Assembly (NCBI GenBank): GCA_937915335.1
Contig: CALDLZ010000342.1
Span: 1-5,075, forward strand
DNA: 5,075 bases
Direction: 5' to 3'
From: an uncultured Faecalibacterium sp.
GTDB taxonomy: Bacteria; Bacillota; Clostridia; Oscillospirales; Ruminococcaceae
Shown here one piece after another: positions 1-5,075 of the stretch. How positions within the stretch are numbered: position 1 is the stretch's first letter; each line of letters opens with the position of its first letter. The notes beneath the pieces are model-generated. The model was given only the letters and a program-made list of their open reading frames with translations, did no database searches and was not told the DNA's origin. Position numbers and translations under genes: made by a program.

Positions 1-1
1 T

Positions 2-556
2 CTTGGCAGCTTGAATATCCCTATGGGTTCACTGACCATTTCGCAGGAGGACGCGATCGAACTGCTTGAAAACCTCCCTGACGATCTTGATCCGAAACGC
101 AAAGCCGTTGTGGAAACGGCGGTGCAGCTTGTCGGGCGCGTGTCGTACTTCTGGGGCGGCAAGAGCTTGACCCTCGGCTGGGATGATCGCTGGGGCGTTC
201 CGACAGAGGTCACAGCCGCGGGCAGCGGCTCCACTGGCACGATACGTCCGTTCGGGCTGGATTGCAGCGGATTTGTAGATTGGACATTCTACAACGCGAC
301 GAACGGCAGTTACTATCCCGGACGCGGCGGAGGAGCTGCCACACAGCACAGTTATTGCACGAATATCTCATGGAGCGACGCACAGCCGGGCGATCTGGTG
401 TTCTATCCCGACGATTCCCACGTCGGCATCGTCGGCGGCAGGGACGCGGACGGAAATCTCCTGATCGTCCATTGCAGCGGCGGCGCGAATGGCGTTGTTA
501 TTACCGGATCGGCGGGATTTACTGCTGTGGCAAGAGCAGATTGCTTTACAGACTGA
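2..556 (+). CDS. NlpC/P60 family cysteine peptidase, 5'-truncated by window edge
   Basis: C-terminal part of a cell-wall peptidase. NlpC/P60 enzymes are papain-like cysteine peptidases, mostly cleaving peptidoglycan stem peptides outside the cell. Numbering from the TTG at 11, the visible domain runs from about residue 30 to the end. The nucleophile motif is LDCSGFV with Cys85, the catalytic His is His137 in DDSHVGIVGG, and the third polar residue is probably His154 in LLIVHCSGG. PGDLVFY just before the His is also typical of the family. The frame stays open to the window edge. Neither the TTG at 11 nor the ATG at 23 has a ribosome binding site, so the true start lies upstream and any signal peptide or wall-binding domain is out of view. 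About 30 residues (51-80) separate the YFWGG strand from the Cys motif, and may form an insertion near the active site. It converges on the glycosidase gene and looks unrelated to it. The family is confident; the substrate is unknown. Confidence 0.88.
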   Translation, partial: LGSLNIPMGSLTISQEDAIELLENLPDDLDPKRKAVVETAVQLVGRVSYFWGGKSLTLGWDDRWGVPTEVTAAGSGSTGTIRPFGLDCSGFVDWTFYNATNGSYYPGRGGGAATQHSYCTNISWSDAQPGDLVFYPDDSHVGIVGGRDADGNLLIVHCSGGANGVVITGSAGFTAVARADCFTD

Positions 557-585
557 AATGCGTCTCACGGTGAGACGCATTTCAG
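553..585. terminator. Perfect hairpin between convergent genes, probable bidirectional terminator
   Basis: Bases 553-567 and 571-585 are perfect reverse complements, giving a 15-bp stem with a CGG loop. The stem includes the TGA stop codon (554-556) of the peptidase gene. On the other strand it lies about 45 bases past the glycosidase stop codon. No long T tract follows on either strand, only ATTT within the 3' arm, so it is not a textbook Rho-independent terminator. Its position between two convergent genes and its symmetry favour transcription termination or 3'-end protection for both. I see no other conserved element in 557-629. Confidence 0.65.
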
Positions 586-629
586 CTTCATATTAGACAT
601 GGCGTGTGTTCGCTTTGCAGATTCCGTAC

Positions 630-3600
630 TTACGGTACAATATAGACTTCCTGCATGATCCCATATGGCTCCAATGTCAGATCCGCTGAACAAGAGGCAC
701 CTTCTGTTCGGAAATCGCGCCAGTCTATGCGGCTGCTGCGTGTATTGGGCTGATGCAGCGGGCCAAACACATTTCGATTGCTTCCAACAACTTCAATATC
801 GATTTCGTTTTCTCCGATATGCAGTTGGAGCGGCAAATCATTTGCGGCTCGCCATGGTAAAAACTGCGCTTTGCCGCCGTTCACACGAATAACCAGCAAA
901 GTTGCTGCAAAAGCGCCCATGTGCAGCCTTGCATGTGTGCGGTCACTTTCAAATCGGAAGTAATAGTGCATACTGCCTGCATAGTTTGGATAGCCCTGCA
1001 AACACCAATCGCCAAACCGCAACGTTTCGGGTTCTGAGATAAGCGCGTAGTTCTGATCCAGAGCAAAATCCCCCAGCAGATACATATCCTCCAGTTCCAT
1101 TGCTTGCGTATATGCGCCGCATTCCAGAATAAGCGTATTCTCACCAAGCTGTACATTTTGCAGAACAAAGCCTGTAATGGACTTATCCAAATAGAAGTCG
1201 TTCCAATGTTCACAGACTGTTCCGTTGCAGGATAGCACGAAATGCGAAGCTTCTTCCATCGCAAAAATCAATGGTGTCTGCGGAAGCTTACAAGCGGAGA
1301 AATTCACTTTAATAGCAATCGGAACAGATTCCTTTTCTTCGGTCAACCATGTATATCGCATTGGCTGACCGTTTCCGAAAATTTGTCTGAAATCTGCCTT
1401 TGCACGAATATCACGCTGAATCTCCCAGAGATACGCTTCTTCGCTCCATCCGTCTTCCACACGATAGCGGCAGCGATCAATCGTCAAGACATTCGGCAAT
1501 GTCCGGGAAAACTTTGCGGTCGGGCCAAGACAGGCGATTGTTACGGGCGTTTCATGCACATCATGGTATGGCATTTCTAACGCCGCATACGCCGGCTTCT
1601 TTTGCGGGTCAATCAGATATATCTTCAGATCGGCCGGGCCGAAGGCTGCAAGCAGGCCCATTTGCGTATCGACAGAAATCTGCCTGCATTCACCCGTCAA
1701 GGGGTCATACTCCGTTGCTGCACCGCATACAGGAATATGCAGCTTGCACATGGCATCTTTCACTCGATCATTGTTTACCGCAATCACAACATATCCATCG
1801 TCAACTTTTCGGAAGCTGGTCAGGATCGGCGCGGTCTGCAATGTTTTACAGTCAACTGCGGTAACGCTGCGATAGTGTTCTGCGATTTCAATCGCAGCTT
1901 TTTCGTCTGGGACGATTTCTGCATTTGGAAACAGTTCAGCAGCCAGCGTGTTGTTCTCCCCATCTACAAGCTCCGGCAGCGTACCGATCCATACGATACG
2001 CCCACCTTGATCGGAAAAACGGCGAAGCAGATGCAACGTTGTAGAAAACAGATTTTTGCAGCAAGGGACAATCACAAGCTGATATCCTGCCCTTGCCGCA
2101 AATAGCTGTCCATCCCGGACACACCCATCCTGCGCAAGAAGCAGCTCGTCGCCAAAATCAAAATCACACTGCCGGAGCAGGAGAGCCTGAACAAAGCGAT
2201 TTAACGTATCGTATTCCTTATTTATGCCGGTGATGTGCGGATCTGTCCAACCCATGTTGCCATCGAAGTGGGACAGATCTTCATCATCACGGCTTCCACA
2301 CTGACACCAGACGCTGCTTTGCGGATGCAGAACCAGAATTGGGCGTACAGCCTCTCCCGCTTTGACACAGGCGGATACTCTTGCGCAATAATTTTCCATT
2401 ACATGGTCGTATTTCCACCATACACTTTGGTAATTAAAAAACGGAGGATAATCGCGCTTGCGCAGGCCCTTGATCGAATATTGCGCCAAATGCTGGCACC
2501 GAATGCTGATACCCATGACGGCCTGCCAGTCCCAGACCCATTTCTGACCTTCAAAGGTAAATTGCCATCCGCTGCAACCGTAGGTTTCAGAAATAGCCGG
2601 ACGCCGGTACTGATTTGCAACGCTGGTACACTGTTTGACCGTCAGATATTCTTCTGTCCGTTCACCGAGAATATCGATTCCAGGAACGTGAAAATATTTA
2701 TAGTGAGGCATGGCGGCGCCGCATACACGCGCCTGATATCCCAAACCGTTTTCAAACAGAAGGTGTCCGCAGCTTTTTACATGATTTTTTTCGCACCAGT
2801 CAAAAAGCTGCTGAAAATATGACTGCTGAAATAGTTCCGTAAGTGTTTTCCAGTAATCGTGCCGAGTTTTTACTGAATGACGTCCTTCATAAAACAGGTA
2901 CGGCAGATATGGACATATGTCATACCCCCGCAGCGCGCTGAAATAATCCGCAAAGCACGCTGTCCACGGAAGCCACGGACGGCCTTTTGTAAAGGTTGCA
3001 AAAAAATCACAGAAATTTGGTTCGTCCGTAAAAAATCCTTCAATTTTTCCGGTGAGCGATCCTCCGAAGGACCTGCGGTATGCTTCATGTGTAAGGCGAA
3101 GGAATTCCTGCACGCTTTGAGGATTCAGATTATCGGAGGGGGCAGACCCGCTATACCAGTCAGATGTACCAGACTGCTCCACCGCAATCCCGATACGGGC
3201 TTCTTTTCCGGTCGGTTCATTTCCGTTCCGCAAAGATAGGAGCATATGTCCGTCCAGTTCTGCGCAGTATTGATACTGGCAGTTCACATGATCTGTGCAG
3301 AGCGTGATCGCAGTTGCACGAAATTCCGGGTGAATCGCTGCAATCTTACCGCCTGCCATTCCAGAGGGCCATTTGTCCTCATCATAGATATAAGGCAGTA
3401 GTCCGTGCTGCTTGCCGTAGGCTGCGCTTTTCCGGATATGATCCATCCATTCTTCTGAAAGATACGGCGTTTCAAGTCCTTCACGCGAGTGCATAAAAAA
3501 GCCGCCGAGCCCCTGCACACAAAAACCATCAAGCTGCTCATTCAGTTCCTGCTGCTCCAAATGACCATTCCACGACCAGAAAGCAGCGCTGCGATCTTCC

Positions 3601-3644
3601 GCGGGCGGGGTGGTCAAGCGGGTGCGAAGTTCTTGTAAGTTCAA
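630..3644 (-). CDS. Cytoplasmic glycoside hydrolase, GH106 / alpha-L-rhamnosidase-like
   Basis: Predicted 1004-residue glycosidase. The TTG at 3644-3642 is chosen as the start because AGGAGG lies six bases upstream. The longer in-frame start at 3692 would put that site inside the gene and begin within a terminator-like hairpin. The N-terminal half (about 15-425) looks like the TIM-barrel region of GH106-type enzymes: FWSWNG (22-27), GLGGFFMHSREGLETPYLSEEW (45-66), YDEDKWPSG (87-95), FFTDEP (204-209) and SETYGCSGW (352-360). Glu208 and Glu353 are candidate catalytic acids by position, but this is inference. Residues about 430-590 resemble the glutamine-amidotransferase-like domain that follows the barrel in GH42 and GH106 relatives. 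Two beta-sandwich (galactose-binding-like) modules follow, marked by LGENTLILEC (833-842) and IGENEIDIEV (943-952); the second runs into GSNRNVFGPLH. There is no signal peptide and there are many cysteines, so a cytoplasmic location is likely. It lies downstream of a sugar-binding protein gene on the same strand. Membership of this glycosidase superfamily is fairly secure; rhamnosidase activity is not. Confidence 0.75.
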   Translation of the reverse strand: MNLQELRTRLTTPPAEDRSAAFWSWNGHLEQQELNEQLDGFCVQGLGGFFMHSREGLETPYLSEEWMDHIRKSAAYGKQHGLLPYIYDEDKWPSGMAGGKIAAIHPEFRATAITLCTDHVNCQYQYCAELDGHMLLSLRNGNEPTGKEARIGIAVEQSGTSDWYSGSAPSDNLNPQSVQEFLRLTHEAYRRSFGGSLTGKIEGFFTDEPNFCDFFATFTKGRPWLPWTACFADYFSALRGYDICPYLPYLFYEGRHSVKTRHDYWKTLTELFQQSYFQQLFDWCEKNHVKSCGHLLFENGLGYQARVCGAAMPHYKYFHVPGIDILGERTEEYLTVKQCTSVANQYRRPAISETYGCSGWQFTFEGQKWVWDWQAVMGISIRCQHLAQYSIKGLRKRDYPPFFNYQSVWWKYDHVMENYCARVSACVKAGEAVRPILVLHPQSSVWCQCGSRDDEDLSHFDGNMGWTDPHITGINKEYDTLNRFVQALLLRQCDFDFGDELLLAQDGCVRDGQLFAARAGYQLVIVPCCKNLFSTTLHLLRRFSDQGGRIVWIGTLPELVDGENNTLAAELFPNAEIVPDEKAAIEIAEHYRSVTAVDCKTLQTAPILTSFRKVDDGYVVIAVNNDRVKDAMCKLHIPVCGAATEYDPLTGECRQISVDTQMGLLAAFGPADLKIYLIDPQKKPAYAALEMPYHDVHETPVTIACLGPTAKFSRTLPNVLTIDRCRYRVEDGWSEEAYLWEIQRDIRAKADFRQIFGNGQPMRYTWLTEEKESVPIAIKVNFSACKLPQTPLIFAMEEASHFVLSCNGTVCEHWNDFYLDKSITGFVLQNVQLGENTLILECGAYTQAMELEDMYLLGDFALDQNYALISEPETLRFGDWCLQGYPNYAGSMHYYFRFESDRTHARLHMGAFAATLLVIRVNGGKAQFLPWRAANDLPLQLHIGENEIDIEVVGSNRNVFGPLHQPNTRSSRIDWRDFRTEGASCSADLTLEPYGIMQEVYIVP

Positions 3645-3650
3645 TGAAAT

Positions 3651-3656
3651 CCTCCT
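3651..3656 (-). promoter_or_regulatory. Ribosome binding site that fixes the glycosidase TTG start
   Basis: On the minus strand the sequence reads AGGAGG, then ATTTCA, then TTG. This is a full match to the anti-Shine-Dalgarno core at six-base spacing, the same as for the upstream binding-protein gene. No comparable site precedes the earlier in-frame start codon at 3692. Confidence 0.85.
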
Positions 3657-3662
3657 ATTTTG

Positions 3663-3695
3663 AAAAAGTGGCAGAGGCATCGCCCCTGCCACTTT
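3663..3695 (-). terminator. Terminator-like hairpin with T tract after the solute-binding protein gene
   Basis: On the minus strand the arms at 3695-3682 and 3678-3665 pair over 14 bp (one G-T wobble) around a GAT loop. The 3' arm runs into five T residues (3667-3663), so this is a good Rho-independent terminator shape. It starts about 20 bases after the binding-protein stop and ends just before the glycosidase ribosome binding site. It probably terminates part of the transcripts or protects the 3' end of the binding-protein mRNA, lowering expression of the downstream enzyme. On the plus strand only three T residues follow, so it is oriented for the minus strand. Confidence 0.8.
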
Positions 3696-3714
3696 CAGAC
3701 AGATTATCCTTAAA

Positions 3715-5040
3715 TCAGTTGTTCATCAGAGCTGCGTAGTTTGCAAGGACTGTCTCAACGCCGCCGTTCAGGACGAGGTCGGCCAGAGAAGACGAATAGG
3801 AATACTCAAACAGTTCGTCATTCAGCGCGACAAACTCAAACGGATAAACCGAATTGGAGATATCGATTGCCTTCTGCGTAACCGGGTTGGACGCCTTGAC
3901 GTCAACATTTGCGACAGGGATACCGCCCTCGGCCAGAACGCTCTGAACCTCAGCGCTCGTGTAGGTCTTGATGACCTCAACGGCTGCTTCAGGATCGGCT
4001 ACATTGGACGGGATGAACACAGCATCACAGCCGCCGAGCACAGCGTTCGTATCGCCCATAGACGGCCACGGCAGAACGACGACTTCAAAATCTGCTTCTG
4101 CGGCGTTTGCTGCTGCCTGAGAAGATGTGCAGGCATAAAGTGCAACCTTCTGCTGATAGAACGCTGCCTTCGTCTCGTCTGCGCTGACAGTCACAGCACC
4201 GTCACCGGGGTAGACGTACTTCGCATCGTACATATCCTTGACATTGGTCAGGACTTCCGTGAAGATCGGATCATCGGTAGTGATTTTTCCGCTATACATA
4301 TCTTCATACTTGCCTGCGGAAACGCTGGCAGACAGCAGGCCGTTACGAATGAACCAGTCGCTGGTGCGGTTATCGGTGCCCATGCCAACCGCAAACAGGC
4401 CGGCATCCTGTGCTTTCTTGCAGAAATCCATGAAAACGTCCCATGTCCAGTTTTCCGGAATCTCAATGCCGTTTTCATCCAGCAGCGTCTTGTTTGCAAG
4501 CATCAGTGTGAAGTTGGATGTAATAGGAACAGCGTAATATCTGCCATCGATGCAAGCGGACTCCAGACCTGCGGCGCTGAGAGTCTTTTTCCATGCACCG
4601 TCGTCTGCTTCCAGATAATCGGTCAGATCCAGCGCCATGCCTTCGTCGGCAAAGGACTGCATATTCTGCGTCCAGTATTCATAGACATCGCAGGGTTCGC
4701 CGGACGCGATACCGGTGCGGATAACCGTCGCAAGATTGCCCCAGTCGACTTGCAGGCATTCGATATTATACTTGTCTGCAAGAAGCTCCTGCATTTTTTC
4801 GCAGGCCTCCGGGCCGCCAGCATATTCGACGATTTTTGCGTAGAAGTTGATATCCTTCTTTTCGGTGGAAGCGGGCTGCTCCTCGGTCGGCGCTTCGGTG
4901 GTGTCGGCCTTTGCGGAGTCCGCGGTTTCCGATGTCTGCGGATCTTCGGTCTTTGCGGGTTCAGACTTTGCGCATCCGGCAAATACGGAAGCAATCATCA
5001 GTACAGCCAGAAGCAATGCGAGAAATCGAATCTTTTTCAT
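3715..5040 (-). CDS. ABC transporter sugar-binding lipoprotein (extracellular solute-binding protein family 1)
   Basis: Binding component of an ABC importer, most likely for a sugar or oligosaccharide (CUT1 type), anchored outside the cytoplasmic membrane. The 441-residue length is normal for the family. Residues 1-22 form a lipoprotein signal: MKKIR, a hydrophobic stretch, then lipobox VFAGC with Cys23 as the lipidated residue. A low-complexity linker rich in Ala, Thr, Glu, Ser and Pro (about 24-62) follows. Family features in the mature domain include DGRYYAVPITSNFTLMLANKT (165-185), then ENWTWDVFMDFCKKAQDAG (196-214), and LPWPSMGD (323-330) before LGGCDAVFIP (335-344). Trp100, Trp123, Trp198, Trp200, Trp229 and Trp325 include candidates for stacking on sugar rings. 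The ATG start is supported by AGGAGG six bases upstream. A glycosidase gene follows 70 bases downstream, which fits glycan uptake, but no permease gene lies between them. The family is confident; the ligand cannot be read from the sequence. Confidence 0.93.
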   Translation of the reverse strand: MKKIRFLALLLAVLMIASVFAGCAKSEPAKTEDPQTSETADSAKADTTEAPTEEQPASTEKKDINFYAKIVEYAGGPEACEKMQELLADKYNIECLQVDWGNLATVIRTGIASGEPCDVYEYWTQNMQSFADEGMALDLTDYLEADDGAWKKTLSAAGLESACIDGRYYAVPITSNFTLMLANKTLLDENGIEIPENWTWDVFMDFCKKAQDAGLFAVGMGTDNRTSDWFIRNGLLSASVSAGKYEDMYSGKITTDDPIFTEVLTNVKDMYDAKYVYPGDGAVTVSADETKAAFYQQKVALYACTSSQAAANAAEADFEVVVLPWPSMGDTNAVLGGCDAVFIPSNVADPEAAVEVIKTYTSAEVQSVLAEGGIPVANVDVKASNPVTQKAIDISNSVYPFEFVALNDELFEYSYSSSLADLVLNGGVETVLANYAALMNN

Positions 5041-5046
5041 TGTTTT

Positions 5047-5052
5047 CCTCCT
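5047..5052 (-). promoter_or_regulatory. Ribosome binding site of the solute-binding protein gene
   Basis: On the minus strand AGGAGG is followed by AAAACA and then ATG. The preceding A-rich run (minus-strand AAAAAAAC) would keep the leader unstructured, consistent with strong translation. No promoter boxes can be recognised in the remaining bases to 5075. Confidence 0.85.
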
Positions 5053-5075
5053 GTTTTTTTATTTGTGGCTGATCT

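Noticed and set aside
11..25. TTG at 11 or ATG at 23 as a genuine start of the NlpC/P60 gene
   Set aside because: No ribosome binding site precedes either codon and the frame continues open to the window edge, so the gene is treated as 5'-partial.
46..51. AGGAGG sequence inside the NlpC/P60 gene
   Set aside because: It encodes part of the SQEDA segment, and no in-frame start codon lies at suitable spacing; taken as coincidence.
624..637. Short inverted repeat CCGT-ACTT-ACGG at the glycosidase stop codon
   Set aside because: Only four base pairs, expected by chance; no adjoining T tract.
1400..2822. Overlapping plus-strand open frames of about 150-195 codons (e.g. 1400-1864, 1602-2105, 2235-2822) opposite the glycosidase gene
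   Set aside because: They lie entirely antisense to a long gene with recognisable motifs. Their translations look like low-information, Arg/Cys/His-rich shadow sequence with no family motif.
3696..3714. GGATAAT-like -10 box on the minus strand after the binding-protein stop
   Set aside because: No convincing -35 element at proper spacing, and it would place transcription start just before the terminator-like hairpin.
4850..4970. Low-complexity Ala/Thr/Glu/Pro-coding stretch as a possible repeat element
   Set aside because: It is the ordinary flexible linker after a lipoprotein Cys in clostridial binding proteins; I see no regular nucleotide repeat unit.
4238..4994. Open frames in other frames within the binding-protein gene (4238-4537 +, 4248-4499 -, 4623-4994 -)
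   Set aside because: The binding-protein frame has a full signal peptide, lipobox and domain motifs. The alternatives have no family motifs, and the Pro/Arg-rich translation of 4623-4994 is a frame shadow of the Ala/Thr/Glu-rich linker.

Overview
The window holds three protein genes and short intergenic signals. Strong AGGAGG ribosome binding sites, a Gram-positive lipoprotein signal, a clostridial-looking NlpC/P60 domain and balanced base composition suggest an anaerobic, probably gut-associated, Clostridia-type Firmicute (Oscillospiraceae/Lachnospiraceae-like). The lineage is inferred from style only, as there is no rRNA or other taxonomic marker.

Layout. At the left edge (2-556, + strand) is the C-terminal part of an NlpC/P60 cysteine peptidase whose 5' end lies outside the window. 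It converges on the glycosidase gene, and the 73-base gap between them carries a long perfect hairpin that starts on the peptidase stop codon. Positions 630-3644 (- strand) encode a 1004-residue cytoplasmic glycoside hydrolase resembling the GH106 / alpha-L-rhamnosidase-like group. Its best-supported start is a TTG with an ideal ribosome binding site, not the longest open frame. Upstream of it on the same strand (3715-5040) is a lipoprotein solute-binding protein of a carbohydrate ABC importer. The 70 bases between these two genes contain a terminator-like hairpin with a T tract. The last 35 bases (5041-5075) are the leader of the binding-protein gene, with its ribosome binding site.

How the parts fit. 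The binding protein would capture a sugar or oligosaccharide outside the membrane and pass it to permeases not seen here. The glycosidase, which lacks a signal peptide, would cleave the imported glycan in the cytoplasm. The hairpin between them would let the binding protein be made in excess over the enzyme. The NlpC/P60 gene is on the opposite strand and looks functionally unrelated (cell-wall peptide cleavage).

I see no CRISPR array, tRNA, rRNA, insertion sequence or phage signature, and no evidence of a previously undescribed system. The points worth a second look are the start-site correction, the two hairpins, the missing permeases and the unassigned specificity of the glycosidase.
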